A stretch of 64,000 nucleotides of DNA from Hevea brasiliensis (taxonomy: Eukaryota > Streptophyta > Magnoliopsida > Malpighiales > Euphorbiaceae): NCBI RefSeq assembly GCF_030052815.1, contig NC_079510.1:35744167-35808166 (forward strand), written 5' to 3'. Positions 1 to 11,419 of this stretch are shown here, piece by piece. The position numbers and the translations under genes are program-made. Position 1 is the stretch's first letter; each line of letters begins with the position of its first letter. Below the pieces are notes generated by a model. The model had not been told where the DNA came from and did not search any database. It saw only the letters and a list, made by a program, of their open reading frames with translations.

Positions 1-461
1 ATTTTATTTGACAATTAGGTCAGGAGTCAGCTCTCGGGGTCAATTGACCAAATTACCCCTCGCCGATTCATCCCGGTTTGCAAATAATTCCATATTTCTT
101 CCGGCTCCCTGACCTAATTATTTGACTGGCTTAACAGTTTTTTTTCGTGATTTTCTCTTTTCCACTGTGTTCATAAGGGTCCTAAGGACCGCAGCGTCAC
201 ATTTTACGGTTCGAAATTTGAGTTTAAAATGACTTCGCAGTCGTTCCCGAAGAGGTCACCCATCGCTGTGACTCTCGGCTCGTTTAACTTCTTATGTTCT
301 GTTTTTCTTATTTATACTTAACTAATTGAACATTACCAATTATTTGTGTTTATGGTTTCTCTAGTTGTCTTAAGTGTGGTTCTAATCTCCTTAATTGTCC
401 GGACCGACACCAGTTACCGGAACAGTGAAATATAACAGGCTATACAAATAGGGGTGTTACA
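1..461 (-). repeat. 3' LTR of element 1, partial (window edge)
   Basis: The right edge ends in GGGTGTTACA, which is TGTAACACCC at the start of the LTR on the minus strand. It lies directly next to the polypurine tract. It matches 17884-18344 over its full length without indels. The remaining LTR lies outside the window. Confidence 0.93.
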
Positions 462-462
462 A

Positions 463-475
463 TTCTCCCCCCCTT
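463..475 (-). other. Polypurine tract of element 1
   Basis: On the minus strand this reads as an AAGGGGGGGAGAA-type purine run immediately upstream of the 3' LTR start. That is the expected site of plus-strand priming in an LTR retrotransposon. Confidence 0.85.
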
Positions 476-508
476 AAAATAAATTTCGTCTCGAAATTTT
501 ACTTGGTA

Positions 509-1777
509 TCAATCTCTGAACAGCTGTGGGTGTTGTCTCCTCATGTCCTCCTCTCATTCCCAAGTAACCTCCTGGCCCGAATGATGGTTCCACAACACTG
601 TTACCAATGGTATCTGCTTGTTCCGTAGCTGCTTCACCTCATAAGCCAGAATTTTTATGGGTTCTTCTTCATATGTGAGGTCTGGATTTACTTCAATTTC
701 TTCTACTGATAGTACATGAGATGGGTCTGATCGATACCTCCTCAACATAGACACATGAAAGACGTTATGTATCTTCTCTAACTCTAAAGGTAGTGCCAAA
801 CGATAAGCCAAAGGACCCACTCTTTCCAATACCTCATATGGTCCGATAAAATGAGGACTTAGTTTCCCCTTCCTGCCGAATCTCATAATCTTCTTCCAAG
901 GAGAAACCTTGAGGAAAACTTTCTCACCCACTGCATACTCAATATCCCTTCTTTTTAAATCAATATAGGACTTCTGACGGTCTGATGCAGCTTTAAGTCG
1001 ATCTCTGATCACCCTGATTTTCTCTTCAGTCTGTTGAACAATTTCGGGTCCAATCATTTTTCTTTCACCCACGTCATCCCAACACAACGGGGTTCTACAT
1101 TTCCTGCCATACAAAGCTTCATATGGAGGCATCCCAATGCTTGATTGGTAGCTGTTGTTGTAAGCAAACTCAATCAAAGGCAAGTGTGTATCCCAACTAC
1201 CCTCAAACTCAATCACACAAGCCCGTAGCATGCCCTCCAAGATATGAATTACCCTCTCAGACTGGCCATCTATCTGAGGAAGGAATGCAGTACTGAAGTT
1301 CAATCTAGTTCCTAGGGCTCTCTGAAGACTACCCCAGAATCTAGAAGTGAACCTAGGATCTTTGTCTGATACAATGGATACTGGCACTTCATGAAGTCTC
1401 ACAATCTCGTCGATGTACAACCTGGCCAATCTGTCTAAACTGTAGTCCATTCGGACCGACAGAAAATGAGCAGACTTAGTCAGTCTGTCAACAATGACCC
1501 ATACTGCATCATGACTCTTCTGTGTCCTCGGAAGTCCCATTACAAAATCCATAGTTATTCTCTCCCATTTCCATTCTGGCACTAACAGTGGATGTAACAA
1601 CCCAGTTGGTACTTGATGCTCTGCCTTTACTTGCTGACAAGTTAGGCATTTGGATACAAACTCTGCCACATCTCTCTTCATACCCATCCACCAGTAATGC
1701 TCCTTTAGTCCTCTATACATTTTTGTACCACCAGGGTGCATGGCAAAAGGAGACTCGTGTGCTTCCTTCAAAATGAT
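509..1777 (-). pseudogene. Element 1 integrase with chromodomain-like tail (broken)
   Basis: Integrase catalyses insertion of the cDNA copy. The open stretch 554-1771 codes an HHCC zinc-binding module (HEYWW then CLTC), then a DDE core: Asp in ITMDFVMGLP, Asp in SDKDPRF, Glu in DGQSERV. Next comes the GPY/F-type region (KLSPHFIGPYEVLERVGPLA), and a chromodomain-like end (LVTVLWNHHSGQEVTWE). A TGA at 554-556 interrupts the frame. The same frame continues with EEDMRRQHPQLFRD to a natural-looking stop at 509-511, so the TGA is best explained as CGA to TGA. A second in-frame stop at 1778-1780 separates it from RNase H. The usual HPQTDGQ motif reads LPQIDGQ, another sign of decay. Confidence 0.9.
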
Positions 1778-2623
1778 CTACCTCAAATCAACATCATTAG
1801 GAACACATATTCTACCCTGGTGTAGCAATAGACCATCATCTCTGATTGAGAACTCTGGTTTCTTGCCCTGCCGAACTTCTTCCAACAGCTTCTGATACTT
1901 TTCATCATTCTGAGCAGCCATTCTGATCTGATCAATTAACACTGGCTGTACATGCCATGCAACTGTTGTCTGCCCATCATCATTAATCTCTAAGCTGGCA
2001 TGCAATGACCTTAACTCATGCAACAAAGACAAAGGAGTAACCCGTAGACTTGCCATAGTCTTGCGGCTTAGGGCGTCAGCTACAACATTAGCTTTCCCTG
2101 GCTGATAGTCTATTAGGCAATCATAGTCTTTTATCAACTCTAACCATCTCCTCTGTCTCAAATTCAACTCTTTCTGGGTGCCCAAATACTTCAAACTCTT
2201 ATGATCTGTGTAGATGTAACACTTCTCCCCATACAAATAATGCCTCCAGATCTTAAGAGCAAACACAATGGCTGCAAGCTCCAAGTCATGTGTCGGATAA
2301 TTCCTCTCATGCGGTTTCAGCTGGCGTGATGCATAGGCAATGACATTTCGATCTTGCATCAATACACAACCTAACCCATTGTGAGAAGCATCGCTGTAAA
2401 CTGTATATTCTTTACCCGGTGTAGGTAAAGTCAGGACTGGAGCCTCAATCAAACATCTTTTTAATTCATCAAAACTTTGCTGGCATTTGTCCGTCCACTG
2501 AAATTTCACATCCTTTCTAAGCAGCTTGGTCAATGGAGATGCCAACATGGAGAATCCCTTCACAAATCGACGGAAGTATCCAGCTAACCCCTAAAATCGC
2601 GAATCTCGTGACATTTCAAGCGG
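1778..2623 (-). pseudogene. Element 1 RNase H region (broken)
   Basis: The open stretch 1778-2563 gives the RNase H fold of Ty3/gypsy pol, which removes the RNA template. Its acidic residues are visible in [28 protein letters not shown] and VADALSR. The C-terminal part holds the start of the integrase linker. Between 2564 and 2623 the connection from reverse transcriptase (expected LGLAGY motif, present as [14 protein letters not shown]) is disrupted by stops and frame changes, so no continuous polyprotein can be made. Confidence 0.9.
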
Positions 2624-5132
2624 CTAACCGAGGACAGCTTCAATCTTGCTAGGATCTACCTTAATACCCTCTGCTGATACTATGTGCCCCAAAAAGGATA
2701 TCTCCTTCAGCCAAAATTCACATTTCGACAATTTGGCATATAGTTGTTTCTCCCTCAAAGTCTGCAGTACAATCCGTAGATGTCTATCATGCTCTTCTGG
2801 ATTCCTCGAATAGACCAATATATCATCGATAAATACCACAACAAACTGGTCGAGGTATGATCTGAAGATAGTGTTCATCAAATCCATAAAAGCAGCCGGA
2901 GCATTAGTTAACTCGAATGGCATGACAAAGAACTCATAATGGCCATAACGGGTTCTGAAAGCAGTTTTAGAAATACTCTGCTCTTGTACTTTCAGCTGAT
3001 AATAACCTGATCTTAGGTCAATTTTGGAGAACACAGCTGCACCCCTCAACTGATCAAACAAATCATCAATACGGGGCAATGGGTATCTGTTCTTTATTGT
3101 CACCTTATTCAACTGCCGATAGTCAATGCATAACCAGAGAGTGCCATCCTTCTTCTTAACAAACAATACTGGCGCTCCCCAAGGTGACACACTAGGGCGG
3201 ATGAAGCCCTTATCAAGCAACTCTTGCAATTGTACTTTCAATTCTTTTAGTTCTGCAGGTGCCATTCTGTATGGTGTTATGGAGAATGGGTCCACACCAG
3301 GCATAACATCAATTTCAAACTGCACCTCTCTTTCTGGAGTTAATCCTGGCAATTCATTAGGAAACACATCCGGAAAGTCACATACAGTAGGAATGTCCCT
3401 CAGTGCTGGACTCCCCACTTGGGTGTCTATCACATGTGCCAAGTATGCCTCACACCCTTTTCTAATTATTTTTCTGGCCAGTGCAGCTGAAATGATGTTT
3501 GAAGATAATAACTGCCTCTCCCCATGTATTACTACATCACCATACTTAGGGAGACCAAAAGTGACTGTCTTCAGTCTACAGTCAATCATGGCGTGATGTC
3601 TGGCTAACCAATCCATGCCCAAGATAATGTCATAATCTCTAAAGGGCATTTCAATTAAATTAGACAGAAAAGTGTGTCCTAGGATCACCAAAGGACAGTC
3701 CCTATATAGCCTATTTACCCTGACCTTCTGGCCTAATGGACTAGTTACTAGCACATCATAATCCATTGATACACACTGAATAGCAGTAGAACACATCACA
3801 CTAGCACTAACATACGAATGTGTGGAGCCAGGATCAAATAATACATACACATCTTGGTCAAGGATGGAGAAAATACCAGCTACTACATCTGATGTTTCAG
3901 TTTCCTCCCTCTGACGCATGGTATACACTCGACCGTGCGCCATCGATACCGGGCCGTTAATGCTGCTTTGACTTCCAGGAGTGCTACCAGGACCCCTACC
4001 TCTGCCTCTACCTCTAGCAACTGACGGTGACCCTCTAGGTGCAGAGACTTGGGTTGATCCTTCAGATGTGGCAAAAGATCCAGACCGGCGCGGACTAGTG
4101 CAATCCTTTGCGAAATGTCCGCTCCCTCCATAGTTAAAACATGTGCCAGTAGCTTTGAAACAAACCTCGCCATGAGTTTTTCCACAAGTTTCACACTGTC
4201 GTACTGATAGAGATCCTCGAGAAGCTTGTTGGCCTACCGACTGCACGGGTGGTCTTTGGCCAGAAAATCTGCCTCTGCCAGATTTACGGGAGCTAGATCC
4301 CCCAAACTGTTTCCTCTTCCCAGAACCACTTTCAGATGCTTGCCCCGTAGTCTTTTTAGTTTTCTCTTGTGTACCCTTCTTCACTGCCCCTTCTGATTCT
4401 ATCCTTTCCAATTCCAGGGCTTGTGAGATCAATTCAGCAAAATTCTGATGTCTGAAACCCACTACTTGCATTCTCAGACTTGGCCTTAATCCGGACTCAA
4501 ACCTCTTGCATCTATCTCTGGGGGTGGAGATTAAGCTTCCAGCATAGTGGCTTAGCCTTGAGAAGTCTCTCTCATACTCTGCTATGGTTCGGTCCCCTTG
4601 CTTCAAACTCAGGAATTCTTGCAATTTCTTATCTACATATGCATCAGGAACCCATTTCTGCCTGAATTCCTCGTGAAGTTCGCCCATGTCAAGACAAAGC
4701 GCTCAACTAGTGGGGGATGGTCTTCCACCATCCATATGCATCCCCTTGGAGAAGAGATACTGAATACTCGAACTTTATCTCTTCCGTACACTGCAGTTTT
4801 CTGTAAACCCGTTCCATTCTTTCCAACCACTGTTCTGCCTCCAGTGGATCCACAGTGCCTTTAAACTCGATGGCCCCAAATTTCATCAGTTTTTCATATT
4901 GCCGAGTTGAAGGCTGTGGTTGTGCTGCAGGTACTGGTATTTGAGCTTGGGGTGGCACATTACCCACCATTTGCTGAAGGAACGCAGCCATCTGCTATAC
5001 AAATTGAGCAGGAAACTATGGTACTAGAGCAGGAGCTGGAGTGGCTGATCCACTCACGTTCTGGAGTGCTGGGGTTTCCTCTTGAACCTCAGCCTCAACA
5101 GATTGTTCTTCGGAATGATCTCCTCCTTTCAT
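2624..5132 (-). pseudogene. Element 1 gag, protease and reverse transcriptase (broken)
   Basis: The likely gag start is the ATG at 5130-5132. In-frame TAG codons where CAG (Gln) is expected follow soon after, before the readable piece 4707-4991 (QWLERMERVYRKLQC, a retrotrans_gag region). The long frame 2624-4687 carries the rest of gag, a CCHC knuckle, an aspartic protease and reverse transcriptase. The knuckle has lost its second Cys ([14 protein letters not shown], Tyr in place of Cys). The protease has the active-site motif [10 protein letters not shown]. The reverse transcriptase has [31 protein letters not shown] and the catalytic FIDDILVYS. The frame ends early at IEAVLG just before the RNase H link. 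All key pol motifs are readable, but the element cannot be autonomous. Confidence 0.92.
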
Positions 5133-5301
5133 TCAGTTTTCCCAAATTTTCTACTTCCTGAGATCAAACACAAGGAGGTTGACCTCCGTTAGTACATATT
5201 CATGATGTAAATATGTCATATGTATCAATTAAAGACACTTGAGCAGTTGTACTTATCAAAGAAATATTCACATGCATAGTCAAAATTTATTGCAAAACCA
5301 T

Positions 5302-5313
5302 GCTCTGATACCA
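5302..5313 (-). other. Primer binding site of element 1 (tRNA-iMet type)
   Basis: On the minus strand this reads TGGTATCAGAGC, complementary to the 3' end of initiator tRNA-Met, eight bases from the end of the 5' LTR at 5322. Confidence 0.9.
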
Positions 5314-5321
5314 CTAAAACA

Positions 5322-6504
5322 TGTCACACCTTACCCCTCCGAAAGGCATAACATGATCCCGTAGAATACTTAATGAATTACCGAACTTCACTTACCGATA
5401 ACTCATTAAATACCCTACAAGGGATTTTAAAACAATTTTCTTACATTTGGGAAGTGGTGAGCATTTTGGTAGGAATTTAAAAACCATTTATTCAAAGTTT
5501 AAATACTAGTAAAAATTTTTGTTCATTTAAATTTTACCGTAAATTTTATAAAAATTTTGACAGAGTTTCATTTGTAATTGGGGAAAACAGTTCTTCAAAT
5601 ACCTGAGAAAAACACTTCCAAAAATTTTTCACAACTCCCGACATCCAATAAATCTCAATCATCTCAATTCAAATCACTTCAAAGTAATTCCACGATACAA
5701 ATCAAAATTCATCATCTCAAAATATTTAATACTTCATTCACGAGGCATAAAACATGAAATTCACATGTACAAATATTAATTTACAGAAGGAAATCCAAAA
5801 ATAATATTATTACAATTTATTTACAACTGCTTAACTTACATTGATACATACAACATTTCTATATTTACATCAAAATTATCTACAAGGGTATAAAATAATA
5901 CCCGTACAAAATGATCGATGTGGTCTACAATTCGATAGCAACTCACTCTGCTGCTTTCTCCTTGCTCTTATCTGCGACAGCAAAATGAGCTATCGCTGAG
6001 TATAAACATACTCAGTAGTGCACAATAAAAATTTAAAATACAATAAATAAATCATTTATTAATGAAACACCATTTAAATAATTCTCAATCATATTTCACA
6101 AATATCAAAGCTCATAACAACTCCATTTAGTCAAATAATTCATTAAACACAGTGTTGCCAAAATCATATACACAACTTAAGCCATGACACAAAATTTCCG
6201 ATTAATGCCGTGTTGTACACCACGACAAAGCAATCTCAACCCCATTAATCGAAATCAATGAGGGAGGTGGCTAGCTAGCTAATGAGTACTCATCCGATCT
6301 CAACCTCAACTGGCAAGCCAGATAGGGAGGAAAATAAACGATCTCAACCCCATAAATGGAGGAGGAATAATGTGATACTGTCATGCTAAGTGTGAACATA
6401 AAATCAATTCAAAACAATTTATTCAAATAATTTGTGAGAAATCTGATCCATTTTCAAAGTCATATTTGTGATCATAAAATGGCAACATAATACACAATTA
6501 ATCA
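5322..6504 (-). repeat. 5' LTR of element 1, left piece
   Basis: The LTR begins with TGTCACACC on the plus strand beside the primer binding site. It runs to the AATCA target site of element 2. No gene is present; AT-rich with short ORFs only. Confidence 0.88.
6500..6504. repeat. Target-site duplication AATCA (left) of element 2
   Basis: AATCA sits directly before the TGTAACACC LTR start and is repeated at 16610-16614 directly after the CA LTR end. A 5-bp duplication is typical for Ty3/gypsy integration and proves a clean insertion. Confidence 0.95.
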
Positions 6505-9079
6505 TGTAACACCGCGAAATTTTAATTTTTATGAGCATTTTGGTATTTTAATTTTATTTAAATTTTAGGAATTTTTTTGAGATTTTTTTTCGGATTTTAA
6601 AAATCGGGTTCGATTTTCCGAAAATATAAACTTTAATGATTTTTAAAAATTAATTTAAAGACCACGTGGCAAAACTAAAAATATATTTAGAGTCTACGTA
6701 TTTTTCTGAGTTTTCTGGAATTTTTTCGGAATTTTTGGACCTCGTTTTCGGTCCCGAGGCAGAGTAAAAATTCAAAATTTTATATTCTGAATCGAACCAG
6801 CCGAATCGAACCGGACCGGATCGGACCGGTCGAATCGGACCGGCCCTCTTCTCCTTTCCTTTTTCTTTCCCCGCGCGCGTCGTCCCTCTCCTTTCTCTCT
6901 CTCGTTTCTCCTCCTCGCCACCACGCCACCCACCGCCAAATTTCCCAAGAATGGCCGCCACTCACCCAGTGCAATGGCAAGAACCGCTCGAACGGCCGGA
7001 AAACGCTGAACGCCACGCGTCGCGCGCGCTGACTTCCACGGCCAACCGCCGATCCGCCACCGCTTGACCGGGTCTTGTGTCCAAAATCATCTAATCGGAG
7101 AGAGCTTTCCATACTCACCAATAAATCCGAAATCCATCGAGCGGATTGTCCGAATTTTGCTCTGGAAGATTTTAGCCCATTTCGACTTTTGGGCTAGATT
7201 TCTCGAAACCGTGAATCCAGAAAACCGAGGCCACCAAAGACGCTCCATTCGCCGAGAGCTTCGCAACGACATAAATTTCGAATTTTTCCGACACCGCTTT
7301 TTCGGTGGGTCCCACTAACTTCGCAGCGTGTATTTTCGAGCATTAAATGAGCTTAGAAAATTCTGAAAATTTATGTACTAACCCCGTGTTATGGGCTTCG
7401 TGTAGGTATCCTCGATTCGCGGAATTCGACGATTGACCGGTTTGCAAATTTTGGGCCGATGCACTGCTACACGAAAAGTCTCCGAATTGGACCGAGGTTT
7501 TGGCTAGCCCCCATTGTCGACGTCCCGAGCGTTCGAAGTCGGAATCGCAAAGGTAAACCCAACCTTGTTTTTACGTAATTTTCTAGTGCTTAAATAGGAT
7601 TAAAAATCCATAAAATATTCATGGTAGCTTAGAAAATTACGATTCTTTTTGCAATAGCTTAGTAATATTTCTAAGGACATGGGCAAAGTTTTATAATTTT
7701 TAGAGCTTGTTTGGGCGCTTTTGCAAAAATGATCAATAATAAGGACTAAATTAAAATTTTGCGTATTGTGATGGATGATCGATTTGATGGGCCCAGAGGG
7801 GTGTGTGATATGATTGAACTGTTGATATATGGATTGTGAGTATAGAAGTGTGTTTTGAACCCTTTTGCAGTTGGGTAGGTCCTAGGTATAGGGAGACTCA
7901 CTGGATTTTCTGCACGACTTAGGACGTAATTGGTCTTTTTCTTTGTTTGTATTGAGTCGATTGTATTAAATAAATGTAATATGATTGTCAGTGAGCGATG
8001 ACCTTCTTCCTCCGCCCACCGCCACAATAATTTGTCGTCGATTTGTGAGTAAAATATTAATTTTAATTGTAATTTCGATATTATTATATGTTCACCATGA
8101 CCATGCATCACTTATATGCATAAATTTATTTAGTTAAACACTAGGAACGAATTATGTTGCATTCATAATCATTAATATGCCATGGATGTTGTTGTGGTAA
8201 TTTGGAGCAGCGTGCGTTGGCGTGCGTGTGATGTGGTGTGGACTATGGATAGGACGGGTAGTCACGGCTGAGTAATTCATTGGGACCCGTTCCTTCGAGG
8301 GGTAGTCACGGCTTGAGTAATTCACTGGGACCTCGATTTGGTTATTAAGTGGAAGTCCGAGCTTGAGTAATTACCGGCACCAAAGTTGGATTTAAGAGAG
8401 TCAGATAGGGATCACCCCATATGTTATGATTGATACTACAGGTGTGTGAGTGCTCCAAATTACCTTTTTGATGCTATGATGTGAATATGATGTTGATGTT
8501 GCATTTCACTCTACAGGTTGCATTAGTTCAGATAGTTATAGAGATTATAGTTAAGATTGATATTTTACTCTCTGAGTCGAACGCTCACTCCTGTTCAATA
8601 TTTTTTTCAGGCTACAGGAGGATTTTATTTCTGCTTAACTCGCTTTTCTCCTCGCAGTCAATTATTACCGCTTGTATAAACTTGTTAAATCTTAGAATTT
8701 CCGCATGTGTTAGAAATGTTATTTGATTTGGGTCTAAACTAAATTATTATTTTGGGACTCAGAAACTTAATATGCTATGCATGTTTGATGGATTGGATGA
8801 GGGAGCTGAGCTCCCATTTATTATTATGTTGATGAGTATGTGGAGGGTGAGCTGAGCTCCCCAATTGACTATATATTGTGTTTACAGGTCGGGTGAGTCG
8901 AAAACTCCCCGTTGGTAAGTCCATTTTATGGCCGGACTCTGTCCGTTTGTTTTCTTGATATTGGGCCCAAATGGGCCTCAGAGTTGGGTTAATGAACAGT
9001 TAGGCTTACTACGGGCTTCGGGGGCTTTAGGCTGGCCTGTGTCCTAGTGCTTGGTCCGCCCATAGGTTGGGTCGTGACA
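6505..9079 (+). repeat. 5' LTR of element 2
   Basis: Starts TGTAACACC and ends GTCGTGACA. It is GC-rich with CCGG-type repeats at about 6790-6850 and carries two GAGCTGAGCTC palindromes near 8800-8865. Aligned to the 3' LTR it shows many 1-3 base indels, often where one copy has CAG or CTG and the other does not (for example about 7990-8035 against 15550-15610). ORF-like stretches here are not genes. Confidence 0.94.
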
Positions 9080-9083
9080 AATG

Positions 9084-9095
9084 TGGTATCAGAGC
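9084..9095 (+). other. Primer binding site of element 2 (tRNA-iMet type)
   Basis: TGGTATCAGAGC lies four bases after the 5' LTR end, complementary to the 3' end of initiator tRNA-Met. Confidence 0.92.
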
Positions 9096-9304
9096 TTAGG
9101 CTCCAGATTCTTAGGGAATGTTGTCTAAAGTGTTGGGAAGAGTCTACTAGGGTCACATGCGGAAAAATAGGGTCCATATTCGTCTTGCATTGTCGTCTTT
9201 GCTTCTAGTTTCTGCTTCACATATTGTGTGTAAATATGAGTCTATAGAGCTGTGCAATGAGCAGTTTTGAATTTTGTGGGCTAATGCTGCTGAATTTCAG
9301 GAAA

Positions 9305-10549
9305 ATGCGTAGAAGCAGGAGAGCTGCCACTGCACCAGAGCCAGATGTGCCTGACGAGGTGTCAGCACAGGATGAGGCGCCTGCCCCGAGGAGGCGGGGT
9401 AGGAGGCCTAGAGCTGCTCAAGTAGAGGAGCAGCCAACCCCAGTACAGGAACAGTCCTTTATGGCACAGGGTCCCATGGACCCCATGGCAGCTACTCTAG
9501 CTGGTCTGCAGAGAACCATCGACATGATGGCGCAGTATATGGACCCTCCACAGCAGCAGCAGTCCACCGCACCAAGAGGGGAACCTTACAAACAGATCAT
9601 AAATTTTAAGAAGTTGGTGCCTGGTACTTACGATGTGTCAGACGATGCATATCGGTTTCTGGATTCCTGCATGTGCAGAAATGTAATTACGCTGATCGAT
9701 AGAAGATTGATAGAGTGTATGCAGCATGTCATGGGGCCCATGCCTAGACAATGGATGAATGACTACGTGTTACCCCGGATGGAGGGTTTGACATGGGCTC
9801 AGTTTGTGGAACTTTTTATCAACCGGTTTGTGCCAGAAAGTTTCAGAGATCAGAAGCAGTGGGCCTTTGAGGCCTTAAGACAGAATGGCAGGTCTGTAGA
9901 TGAATATGCTACAGAATTTCTGGAATTGAGCAGATATGCCCCTACAGCAGTATCTACAGAGACTATGAAGGTGAAAAGATTCCTAAAGGGGCTTGACAGG
10001 AGATATGCGAACCTGGCCATGATGTCGGATCAGTCTTTTGATGTAGTGGTTGATCGAGCTAGACAGATTGAGATCAGTTATGCTGTAGATGACAGCGGAA
10101 GAGCAAAGAAAAACAGAGCAGAGGGTCCCTCAGGTGTCCCTTCCATGGGTACTCCGGACAGTGGTGGCCAGGGTAATTACAGAGGAAAGGGTAGGAGCAA
10201 GAGAAGTGGTTTTGCATACGCACCACGAGGATCTGCACTGTGGTACGGATCCAAAGGTGGTCACGCCTGGTACAGCACTGGTCCAGTTCAGATCCTCCTT
10301 GGCACCTTGTGCACAAGTGTGGAAGAGGACATTCAGACCTTGTTTGATGGGATCAGAGTATGCTTGTGTGTGGCCAGTGGTCACTTTGCTAGAGAATGCC
10401 CCATGTTCACGAGCCACGATGGGGTCACAGTGGTTCTCATTGCGAATGTTCCTCGGCCAGTATCCGGCGCTACCAACATGGCAGTGGCCGGGCCTGGGCC
10501 AACAGGCCGAGGACAAGGGGGACGTGGATTTGGAGGCGATCAGAGGTAG
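9305..10549 (+). CDS. Element 2 Gag (capsid) protein
   Basis: The protein is most likely read from the ATG at 9305 (MRRSRRAATAPEPD); an in-frame earlier start at 9257 is less likely. It has a basic, Pro-rich N-terminus and a retrotrans_gag domain (WAQFVELFINRFVPESFRD, then DEYATEFLELSRYA). Gag forms the particle that packages RNA. The CCHC knuckle near 10370-10400 is damaged: only SGHFAREC remains and the first Cys pair is displaced, probably by local indels. The frame stops at TAG 10547-10549 and then continues, in the same frame, into the protease. So gag and pol are separated by a single in-frame stop, which may be a mutated CAG or a real readthrough point. Confidence 0.85.
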   Translation: MRRSRRAATAPEPDVPDEVSAQDEAPAPRRRGRRPRAAQVEEQPTPVQEQSFMAQGPMDPMAATLAGLQRTIDMMAQYMDPPQQQQSTAPRGEPYKQIINFKKLVPGTYDVSDDAYRFLDSCMCRNVITLIDRRLIECMQHVMGPMPRQWMNDYVLPRMEGLTWAQFVELFINRFVPESFRDQKQWAFEALRQNGRSVDEYATEFLELSRYAPTAVSTETMKVKRFLKGLDRRYANLAMMSDQSFDVVVDRARQIEISYAVDDSGRAKKNRAEGPSGVPSMGTPDSGGQGNYRGKGRSKRSGFAYAPRGSALWYGSKGGHAWYSTGPVQILLGTLCTSVEEDIQTLFDGIRVCLCVASGHFARECPMFTSHDGVTVVLIANVPRPVSGATNMAVAGPGPTGRGQGGRGFGGDQR

Positions 10550-10558
10550 AAGTCGATC

Positions 10559-11419
10559 GTGGTTCCGCCACTCGGTAGGGGTCAAGCTCGAGTTTTCACC
10601 CTGACCCACCAGGATGCTCAAGCTTCAAATGCAGTTGTGGCAGGTATTCTTCTGGTCTGTTCTTATGAGGCTCGTGTTTTGATAGATCCGGGTGCTACGC
10701 ACTCATTTGTCTCCCCTGTGTTTGCCATAAGGTTGGGTAGAAACCCTACAACTTTAGAGTGCCCTTTGTCAGTAGCTACCCCACTTAGTGACAACATAGA
10801 CGTAGACATGGTATTTCCGGGTAGCCCAGTGGTAGTGGATGGAAAGATCCTCCCAGCAGACTTGGTTCCTCTACCAGTAATGGATTTCGATGTAATCCTG
10901 GGGATGGACTGGTTGGCAACTCATTATGCCACCTTAGACTGCAGGAACAAAAAGGTATACTTCCACATACCTGGTGTGGAAGAGTTTAGCTTTGATGGTG
11001 ACAGGAGCGTGGCTCCATATAATTTGGTGTCAACAATTAGTGCTAGAAAAATGTTGAGGCGTGGATGCCAAGAGTATTTGGCATTGGTGAGAGATACATC
11101 TGTAGAAGGTGTCAGCATGGAAAATGTTCCTGTTGTCAGAGAATTCATGGATGTCTTCCCTAAGGAGCTTCCAGGGTTGCCACCAGGAAGGGAAATAGAG
11201 TTTTGCATTGATGTTGTGCCGGGTACAAACCCCATATCCATGCCACCTTACAGGATGGCACCAGCAGAATTGAAAGAGTTGAAGGAGCAACTACAGGAGC
11301 TTTTGGACAAGGGTTTCATACGTCCGAGCACTTCACCCTGGGGTGCTCCTGTTTTATTTGTGAGAAAGAAGGATGGGTCATTGAGGTTGTGTATCGACTA
11401 CGCATACCGAACAAGGTGA
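10559..11419 (+). CDS. Element 2 protease and start of reverse transcriptase (truncated frame)
   Basis: In frame with gag after one TAG. The aspartic protease active-site motif is [13 protein letters not shown], followed by [17 protein letters not shown]. The reverse transcriptase then begins ([50 protein letters not shown]). Just after the CIDY motif the frame is lost, where YRQLNKVT would be expected. The ATG at 10559 is only the first in this stretch and need not be a true start. Confidence 0.85.
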   Translation: MVPPLGRGQARVFTLTHQDAQASNAVVAGILLVCSYEARVLIDPGATHSFVSPVFAIRLGRNPTTLECPLSVATPLSDNIDVDMVFPGSPVVVDGKILPADLVPLPVMDFDVILGMDWLATHYATLDCRNKKVYFHIPGVEEFSFDGDRSVAPYNLVSTISARKMLRRGCQEYLALVRDTSVEGVSMENVPVVREFMDVFPKELPGLPPGREIEFCIDVVPGTNPISMPPYRMAPAELKELKEQLQELLDKGFIRPSTSPWGAPVLFVRKKDGSLRLCIDYAYRTR

